A stretch of DNA of 64,000 nucleotides from NCBI GenBank assembly GCA_963662175.1, contig OY759224.1, positions 8,978,550 through 9,042,549 of the forward strand. The letters are read 5' to 3'. Each line of letters starts with the position of its first letter. The first letter of the stretch is position 1. The translations under genes were made by a program, and so were the position numbers. The notes beneath the pieces are model-generated. The model was not told the DNA's origin and ran no database searches. It was given only the letters and a program-made list of their open reading frames with translations. Of this stretch, positions 18,937 to 31,369 are shown piece after piece. The stretch is from Aradus depressus. Its lineage: Eukaryota; Arthropoda; Insecta; Hemiptera; Aradidae.

Positions 18937-21632
18937 ATGTCTAATCCTTTCACAGGCAGGTCCCTGATAGTGCTCCTATGGAATGCTAATGGTCTTGTTA
19001 GACATTCAGGTGAACTGACTTACGTACTTCGGGAGAGGCGAATTGACGTCGCTTTAATAACTGAAACTCACTTCACAAATTTGACCCGATTTCACATAGA
19101 CGGATACACGCCTTACCGGACGGACCATCCAGACGGGACAGGCCATGCAGGAACGGCGGTGCTTGTCAGGAGAGGTTTGGTGCTTTCTGCCTTCCTTCTG
19201 CGAGCCTCACCTTCAATCGACAGCGGTCGAAATCTCATCAGCTTCTCACAATTTCACACTTGCTTCAGTTTACTGTCCTCCACGCCACAACATTACCCCG
19301 CAACACTTCAACAACTACTTCGACACTCTGGGTGATGACTTCATAGCCGGTGGAGACTACAATGCTAAGCACCTGGAGTGGGGATGTAGGGTCAACAACC
19401 CGCGCGGACAGACACTTAACTACGTTTTGACGGACAGACGATACAGAGTCTATTCCCCCCGAGAACCCACATATTGGCCAACTAACAGAAGAAAACTTCC
19501 CGATATCCTAGACTTTTTTGTAGCTTCGAAATTCTTTCCCTATACATCAATAGAAATAATTCCCGACTTGACATCAGACCATTCTCCAGTAATTTTTACC
19601 CTAGACTCCCAACCTATTCAGAAGACACCCCGACCCTCCCTCACTTCAGGGCTCATTGATTGGGACAGATTCAGAGATATTGTGACAGACAGACTTAATC
19701 TGTCAGTCACCCTGAAAGCACCTCCTGACCTGGATGATGCAGTGAACGCTTTCACAACAACACTTCAGGAGGCGGCATGGAGCAGTAGCACCTCCTCCCA
19801 GCCTGTCCACATACACACACACAACGTACCACAGCACATTAGAAGACTGCTGGTTGAAAAACGCAGATGTCGTCGTCAGTGGCAAAGACATAGATACCCA
19901 TCTATCAAAACACGACTCAACAGACTCACACACGAACTCAAAACAGCTATATCACAATACAAAGCAGAGACGTTTTCACTTTACACTGACACACTAGCCA
20001 CTGACGATGGATCTCTGTGGAGAGCAACCAGACGTCTACTGAACTTTTCTTCCTCCTCCTTTCCCATTCAAAACCCGGACGGAACATGGGCTAAGTCGGA
20101 CGAGGAAAAAGCACAAGTATTTTCTCAACACTTAACAGACACATTTACACCTCATGACATTCATCATCCACTTCATAAACACATACACGACTTCCTCAAT
20201 ATACCTCTACAACTGAGTTTACCCCCGAAACCCATCACTCCGTCTGAGGTGCAACAGGCTATCCTTCTGCTTCCCAACAAGAAGAGCCCTGGCTATGATC
20301 TCATTACTGCAAGTGTTGAAAAATCTTCCGCGCAAAGCTGTCATCTTTCTTACTTACATTTACAATTGCATCCTTCGCCTTTCCTACTTCCCAGTTCTTT
20401 GGAAATTTTCTATCATTACTTTAGTCCCGAAACCAGATAAACCTAAACACTTGCTCTCTTCATACCGCCCCATAAGTCTTCTTCCCACTCCTTCTAAACT
20501 CTTTGAAAAAATTCTTCTTAGCCGCCTATTACCTCTCTTCGAAGAACACGACCTTATTCCGAATCATCAGTTTGGATTCCGACAGAAACACTCAACACTT
20601 CAACAATGTCACAGATTAGTTGATGAGATTTCCTCTGCTTTAGAAAGGAAGTGTTATTGCTCTGCAGCATTTTTGGATGTGAGTCAAGCTTTCGACCGTG
20701 TCTGGCATGTTGGGCTGCTGTATAAGCTGAAACATGTGATCCCTGACGGATATTATCGTCTCCTCCGCTCCTACCTGGATGATCGTTTTTTCCAGGTCAG
20801 ACAGGGCAGTGTCCACTCTGACGTTCAACCCATAAGAGCTGGTGTCCCACAGGGGAGCATTCTGGGTCCACTTCTCTATGTTGCAAGCACATCCAGCATC
20901 CCAACATCGCCTGAGACGGTGTTAGCCACCTATGCCGATGACATAGCAATTTTAGCTACTAATAAATCGGCTGGGGACGCATCCAAATCTCTGCAGGAGC
21001 ACTTACACCTTCTAGAGGGTTGGTTGCATCTGTGGAAGGTAAAAATAAATGAGATCAAATCCCTTCATGTTACATTCGCCTTGAGGCGCGGTGACTGCCC
21101 AACTGTACGGCTGAATAATGTCCCTCTGAAACATGACAAAGACGTACGATACTTAGGACTCTATCTTGACAGACGACTGACATGGAATAAACATGTTTCA
21201 CAGACTCGACAGAAAATGAAACGGCGATTTGGACTACTCAAAAGACTACTAGACAAGCGATCTCAACTTCGCCTCAACCACAAACTGGGTGTTTACAAGA
21301 CCGTTATCAGACCCATCTGGACGTATGGCGTTCAGCTCTGGGGTTCAGCTAAGCCCTCACACACCAAAAGAATTCAAGCCATCCAAAATAAAATCCTCCG
21401 AACAATCACACAATGCCCTTACTACGTATCAAACATAACATTACATCATGACCTGAACATACCATTCTTACACGAAGTTAGACAACAATTATACACAAAT
21501 TTGCACAACAAATTAACGTCACATCCAAACACACTGGTGGAAGCAATGTCGGTCCGGTCCTTGCCGGGCAGACCTCCTCGGCGACTGAATCGTCGTTGGC
21601 CGCGTGACCTCCTGCCTGAGGAGGACCCCTGA
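18937..21632 (+). pseudogene. Jockey-type ORF2, endonuclease-reverse transcriptase with two frameshifts
   Basis: Three overlapping frames cover one ORF2: 18937 to about 19220, about 19220 to 20305, and about 20305 to 21632. The endonuclease part keeps WNANGLV, ITETHFTN, GDYNAKHLEWGC and SDHSPVI. The RT part keeps YRPISLLPTPSKLFEKI, FLDVSQAFDRVWHVGL, GVPQGSILGPLL and YADD near 20931. The C-terminus shows YGVQLWGSAKPSHTKRIQ and LHHDLNIPFL. The first shift falls between PSIDS and VEISSAS, the second between KSPGYDLIT and LQVLKNLP. No stop codons interrupt the rest, so the damage is young. A sequencing or assembly slip at either point is possible. Confidence 0.88.
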
Positions 21633-22744
21633 GGAGGCGGTGGTGTTGACCAGCCGTCTCATCAAGAGACTCAAGTGGTGTTACTGTTTTTCTTTGTTGT
21701 GTTCATATTTCCTAGTTGTGAAGTAATTCATAGTTGGAAATTAAGTAATAAAGGTGAAAAAAAAAAAAAAAAAAGAATACTACATGTGAAATTCCATGAC
21801 AATCCGACCATTCGTTAATGAGCTACAACTATTTTATGCTACGGCCTACCCCCAAAACCCCCCTCCCTTCAAAATGTTGAGATGCCACACACCCTATTTT
21901 TTAATTCGGGCTTTAAGAATACCACATGTGAAATTCCATGACAATCCGATCATCTGTTAATGATATATCAGTATCTTTATATTTACGCCTACCCCCACAA
22001 CCCCCCTTCCCGTTCAAAATGTTGAGATGTCACGTACCGTATTTTTCAATTTGACTTTCAAGAATTCGACATGTGAAATTCCATGACATTCCGATCATCC
22101 GTTAAAGACCTATCACTATCTTTATATGTAGGCCTACCCCCACAACCCCCCCCCCCCCCCTCCCGTTCAAAATTTTGAGATGTCACGTAGCGAATTTTTC
22201 AATTTGGCCTTTAAGCATACTACATGTCAAATTCCATGACATTCCGAACATCCGTTAAAGACCTATCACTATCTTTATATGTAGGCTTACCCCCACAACC
22301 CCCCCTCCCGTTTAAAATTTTGAGATGTCACGTAGCGTATTTTTCAATTTGGCCTTTAAGAATACTACATGTGAAATTCCATGTCAATCGGATCATCCGT
22401 TAAAGACCTATCACTATCTTTATATTAGGCCTAGCCCCCCCCCCCCCCTTTCAAATTTTGAGACTTCACACATCCTTTTTTTAAATTTGGCTTTTTAGAA
22501 TACTACATGTGAAATTCCATGACAATCCGACTATTAGTTAATGAGTTACCGGTATCTTTATACTAAGGCCTACCTCCACAACCCCCCCTCCCGTGCAAAA
22601 TTTAGCCAATCATTTTTATTATATAGATGTAGATATGTAAAAACTGAATAAAACGGAACAGTAAGTAAATGACAAAGATGACAACCAAAGATAAATCGAG
22701 GAATTTGCCAGAAGCGAAGATTTAAAAACAATCAAGAAAATAAA

Positions 22745-22880
22745 AAGCACTAAAAACTGATAACACGCACTAAAAACTGATAACATGCACTAAAAACTGA
22801 ATAAAACGAAACAGTAAGAGTTGTAATTACGTTTTATTCAGCCAAGAAAATAACATGCACTAAAAACTGAATAAAACGAA
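22745..22880. repeat. Minisatellite GCACTAAAAACTGATAACA
   Basis: Three to four units of about 21-22 bp at 22747-22800, with a longer related repeat (ACTGAATAAAACGAAACAGTAAG) at 22645, 22790 and 22865. Confidence 0.7.
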
Positions 22881-23664
22881 ACGGTAAGTAAATGATTTTA
22901 GGGTGTCTGAGATCGATTCACTTGATCGATTCATTGTTCACATAGATTATTATGACCCCAAACATCGATTCTTCGATTAATCATTCTCAGATCGCCATCC
23001 CTAGAATTAACAGCTAAGAACTCTACATAAGAACCTTCCTCGGACTTCAACGAATATTTGAAAAAAAAAATTAGCCGAATTGGTCCAGCCGTTCTCGAGT
23101 TTTGCGCTTAGCAAAATTTAGCACTCATTTTTATTATATAGATATATAAAAAAAATTATAAAAACAACATATATATCATCATAATATATCTGGAAAAATT
23201 ATTGAAAGACATCAAATTGTATCAATTTTTAAAATTCAATTGTATTATAATTTCCAATTCTCGAATTGTATTTTGATTTTCCTCCACCAATTTCCACGAC
23301 TGGAAGACGGAACTTCATTATAACAGATCATTTTTGCCATGCACTTTTCGTTTGTCATAATGTTCTTTTTTTTTTTTTTAAGTATGTTCCTTATAATAAA
23401 CGGAACTGTTGAACAAGACCAAGACAAAGTTTGTTTCATTCAAATCAGTCAATTATAACCGAAATTATAAAGACATTAAAATACGGTGTTACAAGAGAGC
23501 CTGGATAGAGTGTGCTGTGGGCGGACTGTATTTAATAAAAGAACACAGAGTTATTATCCACCCACAAGTTCATCTGACAGAGCCGCCAGTTATTGGAGTT
23601 TCTGTGTTAAACCCACCCCTAATCTCTCATTCCCTTCGGCTGAAAAACAATAGATGTCGTTATA

Positions 23665-24035
23665 ATAATAATAATAATTTATACTTCCGTTAAACCAATA
23701 CGTGGTAATAGGATACGTCAAAAGAATTTATACATTAAGATAGCTTATAGATTAGATTTATAACTACTTGAGTCTAACACATCTATGATTAGTAGTAATA
23801 ACAAAACTATTAAAAAAAGTAAAATGAAATTAATAAAAACTGAATAAATAAATACTTAAAAATATATGAGAATAAAAAAAATGAATACATAGTATATTTA
23901 TAATAAGTAGACACATTTTTCAATTTATTAAAAATTAAGATAACTATTTTTCAAAAAACTCTTCGGAAGTGTTTTTATCCCAACGATGTTTCGGGACGTT
24001 CTTACGTCCCTTCATCAGGTTCCAATGTGCGAGAT
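23665..24035 (-). repeat. Penelope-like repeat, minus copy
   Basis: Reverse-orientation copy of 1240-1645, sharing the (TAA)n end at 23665-23680, the whole AT-rich body and the CTGATGA-stem-GAAA core at 24018-23989 with the same GGGACGT stem. Immediately right of it a SINE begins. Confidence 0.6.
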
Positions 24036-24048
24036 ATAGAAAGGTTTT

Positions 24049-24337
24049 ATGGCTCATGCCCGGGCTTTAACTACGAGGTCATATCGCCTACTACCAGAGC
24101 GCTCATTGGTCACTCTAGTGGACATGAACCCGACTCTACTGTGGGAGTGCTAAATTTTGCCTACCCTAAATTTTTATTCACCTAGGGCAAGGGTCTTTAA
24201 CGAGTACCTGACATCGTACAGGTTCGGGACCATCGCTTAACGTCCCATCCGAAGGACGGCGAGCTTAAGTTAATTTTACCTCCCAGATAAAATAAACTAA
24301 GGGCCTCGATCGGGATTCGAACCCACGTTCTTGAGCG
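24049..24337 (-). mobile_element. SINE family A, 5'-truncated
   Basis: The body from GGTTCGAATCCCGAT to the GCCCGGGCATGAG tail is present on the minus strand; the A-box head is missing. It abuts the Penelope-like repeat at 23665-24035. Confidence 0.8.
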
Positions 24338-24409
24338 AGATATAGAAAAGAAAACGAAAACAATGTAACTATAACAATATATATTTTTTTTTTAAAAAAT
24401 ATATATATA

Positions 24410-25053
24410 CAGGGTGGCCCAGATAAGCGAACCACAAGTGAAATAACTCCTAAACGGTTAGAGATATAAAAATTAGACATAGGACTAAAGTTGTAGCACT
24501 CGCCGAGAGCTATAGTATGGCGCCCTCGAAAATACATAAATGACCCTTTTAATGGCTCAAACAGCCCTTCGAAGGGCGGGGTTCCCTTTTGACCCTTAAG
24601 TTTCATCACATTTTATTAAAGTACTAAAGAAACAAGGAAAAACTGTGCAAACAGATTTTTGATACGTCAAGTAGTTCTCGGAAAAAAAACGTTTAAAGTT
24701 GCACGTTTTTCTTATTCTGAAGTTAGTTGGAATTTAATAACTTCAGAATAAGAAAAATGTGCAACTTTGAACGTTTTTGTTCCAAGAACTACTTGACGTA
24801 TCAAAAATCTGTTTGCACTATTATTCCTTGTTTCTTTAGTACTTTAATAAAATGTAATGAAACTTAAGGGTCAAAAGGGAACCCCGCCCTTCGAAGGGCT
24901 GTTTGAGCCATTAAAAGGGTCATTTATGTCTTTTCGAGGACGCCATACAATAGCTCTTGGCAAGTGCTACAACTTTAGTCCTATGCACAATTTTGATATC
25001 TCTAACCGTATAGGAGTTATTTCACTTGGGGCCCGCTTATCTGGGCCACCCTG
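24410..25053. mobile_element. Foldback element with 320-bp arms, ends CAGGGTGGCCCAG, TA target
   Basis: Left CAGGGTGGCCCAGATAAGCG and the inverse right end are flanked by TA, the Tc1/mariner target. Nearly the whole element is a palindrome centred near 24730 (GAAGTTAGTTGGAATTTAATAACTTC). Both strands therefore encode the same peptide MKLKGQKGTPPFEGLFEP, which I consider accidental. Transcripts would form a hairpin of about 300 bp. Confidence 0.85.
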
Positions 25054-25059
25054 TATATT

Positions 25060-26940
25060 AATCAACTATAAATGAATAAATTTGTACGTCTCAACGAGTG
25101 GCATGCACTGGTGTGAAAAAAAAATTAAATACGGAGTTGCTACATAATGGTCTTGTAATGGCCACATGACTGATTTTTTTCCTATTTTTTATAATTGTTG
25201 ATAACAACTACCAATAATAAAAAATATTTTATAATTCGTACTGGGGGTCCGGGCGCGGGGCGGATTGAACATTTTCCCGGTATTTTAAGGTCGTTGCTTC
25301 CCAACCCCACTGCATTGTGTTCACTTCAGAACTTCGAAATAATAAACATAAAAAGACACTGACAAGTCTACCTTTCACATAAGTTAGCACCCAACTTTCA
25401 AAAATCGAACTTTTTTTAAAATTTCGATTGAACTTGGTTTGTACCAAAAAAATTTTCGTTTGTACCTCAACCAAAAAAAATATATAGCAAACCCAAAGAA
25501 ATTGGCTGAAAATACCGTTTAATTCGTGAGAAAACTGACCTAGTCGCCATAATATTCATCAAAAATTGACTCAAACAAGAGATTAAACAATAGACAAAAA
25601 ATAAAGTTTATGAGAAAAAATAAGAATTCTGCTAAAAACGGATGTAGCCTAAAAATAAGTCAAAGACTGTCAATGCTCGCAAAAGCAAGTGGTTTGCAAA
25701 TTCAAACGCCGTTTTCGCCTATTGCAAATTAAATATAAACTTTCCAAAAATATTCATTACGTAGAGAATCTAACGCTCAAGTTTTTTCTGATACAGCATT
25801 TGATGCTGTATAACATCCAAATAAATTATATTTGTCATAAAATGCATTTTGCATAACGAAAACGAGGTTGAAAACCAAAAATATGCTATTTTTGCCAAAA
25901 ATGTAATAAATGGTCGTTATTTGAACACACATATTATCTATACTTCTTCACGTAATCAACAGCTATAAGCTCATTCAACGCAGAATTTTATCTATTTTAA
26001 TTTATGACAGAATACTTTCCTGAGAAATGTCGTTTGTGAGTTATTCGCAAAAAACCGAGAAAAATCCTAAAATTTCGAGGTTTTTGAGACACCCCACCTA
26101 GAGTACAAGCAGAAAATTGGCGATAATTTCAAAAAACTCTTTTCACAAGTAAATGAAAAGATTAAAACCGTTTCCAGCTTTCCACGAATTATTTCACGCT
26201 ACAGCCTTTTTTTGGCCTTATTTTCCAGGCCTATATGTCATGCCCTACGTCATAAATGTTTTCCCTTGAAGATACAAACGACGAAACTTCCGTTGCACTT
26301 GGCATTTCCTACGTACTCAACAATGAAAAAGTTATCAATTCTCATGTGGCCGCAATTAGAGTTTAGACGATCGCTGTTTAGCGTCCTTTTCCAGCTTTTT
26401 TTGGAATTTCATTATTTTTAATGATTTTCACAAATCATTTGAATTCACAATTCATCACGATTTCAAAGTGTATGATGCAAGTTCGAAGACAAAATAAGAA
26501 TTAGTATAAACATAAAACAGGGCAGACCTACGGATGTAAACAAAGCCGCTAGAGAAAAGGGATTAGTGTTGCGTTCGAATCAAAACAAAAACCAAGAACC
26601 ACCATTCATTTCGTATTTTTTTGTTTCCGTTTGATCTATCCATCCGATTTTGAATCTGAAAAATGATTTGAACTCATTGAACTGTCTACTTAAAAAATTA
26701 AAGAAAAATACATAAAAAATCTAAAATTCGGAATTTACAATTAAAAAAAGAAACGGAGTGTCATATCAATTCTACAGTTCCTTAACCATTACCCTTATAC
26801 ACTAAATACAAATCAAAAATAATCAGTTAAATTAAAAACAATGCTACTGCTTAAGAATAAATTTTTTTTTTAATCTTAAAGAAAAAATACAAAGTAACTG
26901 AAATGAATAGAAAATAAATTAATAAACATTCAAAAACAGA
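25060..26940. other. Unassigned AT-rich sequence
   Basis: Holds a lone MITE end (25134-25220). The rest, including a 69-codon frame at 26212, matches no family I recognise and shows no splice-linked exons. Confidence 0.4.
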
Positions 26941-26949
26941 GATTATAAT

Positions 26950-27300
26950 TTAAAATTGTGAACGGATATTTTTGTGTTTCCCTCCCTGAGTTTTCCCTAT
27001 TTTCTTTTCCAAAACGTTTTGATTTGTGTCACACTTAAGTAAAAAGTTTTTACAGAAATTTATTATGTAGTCCAGTAGGAGCTCAACATTTAGGTCTTCA
27101 TGGATTTGGAGGATGGAGGTGTCCGTCGAGTAGCTACCAACCAATCTAGGGCATTTGTTTTGGGCCACTTGAAGAGTTCTCAAGTTGGTATTGCTTGCAC
27201 TGGGCATGCATACGCGATCACTGGCCGCAACAGAAGCTTGTATATGAGGAGTCTATTGGTTAGATTTAAGGGCTGCCTTTCTGTGGAGTAACGGGAATAA
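26950..27300 (-). pseudogene. LINE ORF2 C-terminal fragment
   Basis: The minus strand reads LLRPVIAYACPV, then in another frame LRTLQVAQNKCPRLVG and DTSILQIHEDLNVELLLDYI. This is the post-RT region of Jockey/CR1-type ORF2 (LRP.I.Y...W... LQ..QNK.LR... IH.DL). One frameshift is present and the 5' part is missing. Confidence 0.75.
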
Positions 27301-27942
27301 GGTAACATAAGTTTACTAGAAATAATATAAACGTTGATGTAATGTAATAGAACCGATACTACATATAAGATGGATAAGTAAAATTAGTAATAATTTATCG
27401 AGCTGGGGAAGTATATAGGTGATGATGCCACTCTCTCTAAAGTTAATGACTAAAGATGAAGCCACATTCAATTATTTCAGTCAATTTAGAGGTTAGGACT
27501 GAAAACATGAAATCAGCATTTTCATAGAGACATAACGATTATAAATTAATCGGATATTTTCTGGAGAGAACGATTAAAGTAACATTCCCCCTTTGAATAA
27601 ATATTCATAAAACGGACCAATTTACGTTTTTGCCTCATCAGCAACTTTATAAAATAAGCATTTTACCTAACTCTCGCATGATTTTTTTTTCTTAAACTCG
27701 TAAAATACTGTAAAAAAAAAAAATGAGGTACACACAAACAACAAATACAATTTTTAAAACTGAAATGAATATAAGTCGAAAAAACAGATCTTAGTCATGG
27801 AATTAGTTAAAAATAAATGGTCAATCACCGGCAATTCCCGAATTCATCAATATAATTTTGCTCTTCCACCAGAACCAATCGACCGTTTGGGATAGAAATC
27901 TACGAGTATAGTTGACTCTGAATTCTCATACTATATTTTTAA

Positions 27943-28021
27943 GCTCAACCGAGGCTCTTAGTTTATTTTATCTGGGTGGTAAAATAAAGTTAGGCACGCC
28001 GTCCTTCGGATGGGATAACTT
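27943..28021 (+). mobile_element. SINE family A fragment, 79 bp
   Basis: Only the segment CTCAACCGAGGCTCTTAG to CCTTCGGATGGGATAACTTG remains. Confidence 0.7.
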
Positions 28022-28899
28022 GAACATGTAATTTGTAAAATTAAAATATGCAGAAATTTCGGAGCAGTTTATTTACTTTTTCAGTGAATCATGAGATATT
28101 GATGATGGTCGCTATAGAAGATTCCACATTTGTGCCCAATAGATAAAAAGGGGCGGAAAAATTTATTTTTGCATTTGAAATAAGTAAGTTTTGCAACTGA
28201 ATGAAAATGATTTCAAACATGAATTAAAATAATTATCATAATCATGATTTTACGCCTAAAACTTCTAGTACTTTGTAAAAAATGAGCGAAATATTTTGGT
28301 AAACTCGAATATGACACCGAATATAGCGATGCATGTATGCTAAATGGGAGAAAGCTCTAGTAAATTATGAAAATATATGAATTTCGTTGAAATACCATGG
28401 GAAAGGGGTCCATTTCAAACTTGCGCGTAATGACATCTCAAAGTAGATATTACCACCCAACTTTTCAGCTTATTTTCAGCCAATTCGAAGCACCTACTTT
28501 TCAGATATGAATTTTTAAAGAAAAAACAGTTTTTTGGAATTTTCTGGTTCCTTCAGCACCCCTGTATTATTGTACCATTTCATTGCAATGTAAGACTCCA
28601 TCCAGTGTACATGCCTTCTCCCCAACCCTGCTTATTCATAGTAAGTCAGTTTAATGTTTACTCTATATTGTGTTCCACCTATTTGTCTATTTCCATTATT
28701 AGTAATGTATTCATAGTTAATTTTAATTTGTATTATTGTACGTTCATGTTTATGGTTAACAATATATCTATATTTAATTTTAATGTTTACTAATGTATTC
28801 ATAGTAAGTCAGGTTCAATTTTTTAACTTGTTACAATGTCTATTTTAACGTTCAGTAATGTTTAACAACACACAAATTTTGTTTAATTGTGATTCTAAT

Positions 28900-28990
28900 C
28901 TTGATTCCCCACCATGTTTGTAGGCCCTGATGATGATATAAAATATATCGAAACGTTGGCGTTTGAATAGTGTTGCCAGTTTTCTTCCAT
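28900..28990 (+). ncRNA. Hammerhead-like ribozyme motif
   Basis: CTGATGA at 28927-28933, stem GATATA/TATATC (28935-28940, 28944-28949) with AAA loop, then GAAAC at 28950-28954 and GTTGG. Spacing equals the small hammerhead variants known in Penelope-like elements, with one extra base between core and stem. Activity is not established; a stem III of only about two base pairs would imply dimer action. Confidence 0.45.
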
Positions 28991-29119
28991 CTTTGACTGA
29001 CCCTCAATATTCCTACAAGTACAACATAACAAAAAGAGTAAATATGGAGTGCGGATGTAGGTATTGAATATCAATATAATATGGATCGGTCTATACTGAA
29101 ACTCTGAGGCAGGAAGTGG

Positions 29120-30190
29120 CTTTTATTGGGGGAGTATATCGGACAGGATATTTACAGCTGGTATACGTCTTGCAATTCATTTTTATTGCAGATTGTACAA
29201 AGCTCCTGGGGATTAAGGGTGTATACATTATTTTTGTAACTGATTTTAAGACAGTACTTCCAGATAGACGGAGTTGAGCCAGTGCTTTGATGTGTGGAAA
29301 GGAGCATTTAGGTTTAGGTATGGTTGGAGTTGATCAGGTTGTAAATATTGGGATAAAAGGTGTTGTATCGGCATTCTGAAAGGTAATATTTATCTTTATT
29401 CTTCAGATGATTTACAAATGCGTCCGAAACCCTGGGCAGAGAGTTTTTTAGTATTACCGCATCCAATATATTTAATAATTCTCCCTCCCCAATTTCATTT
29501 AAAATGCATATTACTTGGGACACCCCAATTGAATCTCGTTGCATTTGGCTTCTGTAAGCTTAATTCCCTTAGTTTTATGTAACACATTTTGAGGTACCTA
29601 CTGTTATCCATCTGAGCGAGTAGTTCAACAGTTTCCAGGCTATGTGCGTTAAGTTAAATTGAAGTCTTATCATGGAGGATGGGGTACTTCTGGGCAGGGA
29701 GAGGAGCCTTTTATAGAAGTTAAGATGTGCCCTCTCAAGATGATCCAGGAGACCCCAGACCTACCCACAGTACAACAGCCCACTAACTGCTATTGCATCA
29801 TTGATTTTGGTTCTTCCCTCATGAACTAATCTTGAACCTTTGACATGTTTCAATGACTGATCCAACCGCTATGTTGTTTTTTGTGTTACTAAATGGGATT
29901 CCTAATTATGTGTGTTGTGGGACTATTTCAATTTCAGAGTTATTATATAGAAATTTTTTAATTTTACGAACCTTACCCCTGTGAAATATAATTACTTTAG
30001 TTATGTCAGTTCCATAAAATTTTGTTGACATTAGAGGTGCAGTGATTCTAGTTTTCTTTTTACATCCCTGGGAGAGTCGGCTAAAATGACTAGATCATCG
30101 GCATAGAGAAGTAGCATGATGTTAGACTGAGGAGAGACCTGTATACCGGGTAGGTCGTGGCTCTTATACTGCCGTTACCGATAAGCCAAG
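29120..30190 (-). pseudogene. Degenerate LINE reverse transcriptase with YADD and C-terminal zinc knuckle
   Basis: Near 30115-30060 the minus strand gives LLLYADDLVILADSPRDVKRK, the RT catalytic motif and the stretch after it. This is followed by a stop-riddled match through VIFHRGK-like sequence. Around 29210-29165 LNPQELCTICNKNELQDVY resembles the Cys-rich tail of such ORF2s. The open piece 29544-29314 (SLPRVSDAFVNHLKNKD) lies between. It differs from the Jockey-type copies elsewhere in the window. Confidence 0.65.
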
Positions 30191-30677
30191 ACAGAAAGAA
30201 ATCTATATTAAATCTTATAACAAAGTCGACAAGACTGATTCCTCGAAACAGATAGACTTTTTGGGAGCAGTTGCCCATTACCCAAAACTGTGAGAAGAAA
30301 ACAGACAAGACACGTTGCCAAAAGTGAGAATTGCCAATACTTATTTATTTATTTTATATTTTATGATTTTAATGTACTAATTGAATACTCCTTATTATTC
30401 CTCACCCAAACGTATGATTTGGTAATAAAATAGTTAGATATGCAATAAAATTATGACAATGTTTTACAAATGAAAAACAATACGTCATAGCAAAATGGTC
30501 AGTACTAAGTTGGTAAATTTGACGTAAGTGTAAAAATAGCTTAGGCATTTTGCCGTATCTACACATATACGGCAAATTGGCTTAGCTTTTGTAACTTACG
30601 GCAAATTGGCTAAGGAAAATTAGAGAAATCTGAATACTTTTTTTGTCGTAACAGCCATTTTAATAAATAATACATCT

Positions 30678-31228
30678 GAATAAAACAAACTTATTTTTGA
30701 AATATTGTCTATTCCACTAAAGATATATATACTTATATATATAACTACCGGTTTCGGCTTTATACCATCGTCAGGTCTAGTTGTGAACTAAGTCAGTTTG
30801 CAGAGAGCGACCCTTCAAATACATCTCAGGTCAAAGGGTGCTATTAAAACTTGGGAGTCCCCCGGCTGTACCGTTAGCTAACTCATGAAATATTTCTTAA
30901 CAAAACCTAGTTCTAAATTTACATAAAACAATATTACTAGACTAATCGTGGCAAAACAACAAATAAATAAGCACAAATACAAATAAATAATAAAAATAGA
31001 AATAAAATTAATAATAATATTAAGATTTAGATAACATTAAATATATATGTGGAACCAAATATTAATAACAGATAATACTAAAATATTTGAAGGGTCGCTC
31101 TCTGCAAACTGACTTAGTTCACAACTAGACCTGACGATGGTATAAAGCCGAAACCGGTAGTTATATATATAAGTATATATATCTTTAGTGGAATAGACAA
31201 TATTTCAAAAATAAGTTTGTTTTATTCA
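30678..31228. repeat. Inverted repeat with 143-bp arms carrying hammerhead-like cores
   Basis: Arms 30678-30820 and 31085-31228 are near-perfect inverse copies around a 264-bp AT-rich centre. Each arm carries CTGACGA, a short GG/CC stem and GAAACCGG (30774-30752 minus; 31131-31153 plus). This is the inverted-terminal arrangement of Penelope-like elements. Confidence 0.7.
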
Positions 31229-31369
31229 TTTATTACAAGTTTCCACAATATGTCCGCGTTCCTCAACTTAGAATAATACATCTTTTTCCCTAGTTGACTA
31301 ATAGAAATAGATTTAAAAATAAATATGGCTACAATATATGTAAAGAAAGGAGTGCTTTCAATAAATACA

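Larger units (their letters stand above)
17922..21772 (+). mobile_element. Second full-length Jockey-type retrotransposon, frameshifted, inside a satellite array
   Basis: The 5' end is at 17922 (ACAGCTGGTGATC). The 3' end is a poly(A) at 21758-21772. A 14-bp TSD AAGAATACTACATG sits at 17908-17921 and 21773-21786. The target is the roughly 145-bp tandem repeat that resumes at 21773. ORF1 is open, but ORF2 carries two frame changes, so this copy is dead although otherwise full length. A relative is truncated at 35056-35614 and another enters at the right edge of the window. Confidence 0.9.
17757..22600. repeat. About 145-bp satellite-like array, interrupted by the Jockey-type element
   Basis: Units begin AAGAATACTACATGTGAAATTCC at 21773, 21915, 22060, 22213, 22358 and about 22496 (142-153 bp spacing); one unit precedes the retrotransposon and ends at 17921. 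Each unit has a C-rich tract (CCCCACAACCCCCC) and GAGATGTCACGTAGC. It is probably the internal part of the larger repeat that starts near 16216 and ends near 23140. Confidence 0.85.
16216..23142. repeat. Composite repeat block, ACCCGGCGTTGCCCGGG head to TTATTATATAGA tail
   Basis: The start ACCCGGCGTTGCCCGGGG (about 16228) and the end words CCAGCCGTTCTCGAGTTTTG and CATTTTTATTATATAGAT (22610 and 23090-23142) recur in many insect genomes as ends of one repeat type. Inside lie GGACC.CTGGGCACC minisatellite-like sequence (16370-16500, 17420-17640), the SINE-derived units and the 145-bp array. Two tails suggest two nested copies. Confidence 0.5.

Noticed and set aside
22888..22998. hAT with ends TTAGGGTGTCTGAGATCG and CGCCATCCCTA
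   Set aside because: The ends look hAT-like but the flanks do not form an 8-bp duplication and the TIRs pair poorly.
24265..25075. Two matching ORFs (MKLKGQKGTPPFEG) on opposite strands
   Set aside because: They are the two arms of a foldback element; identity is due to the palindrome, not gene duplication.
26212..26421. 69-codon ORF MALFSRPICHALRHK
   Set aside because: No recognised domain, no conserved neighbour, and codon composition like the surrounding noncoding DNA.
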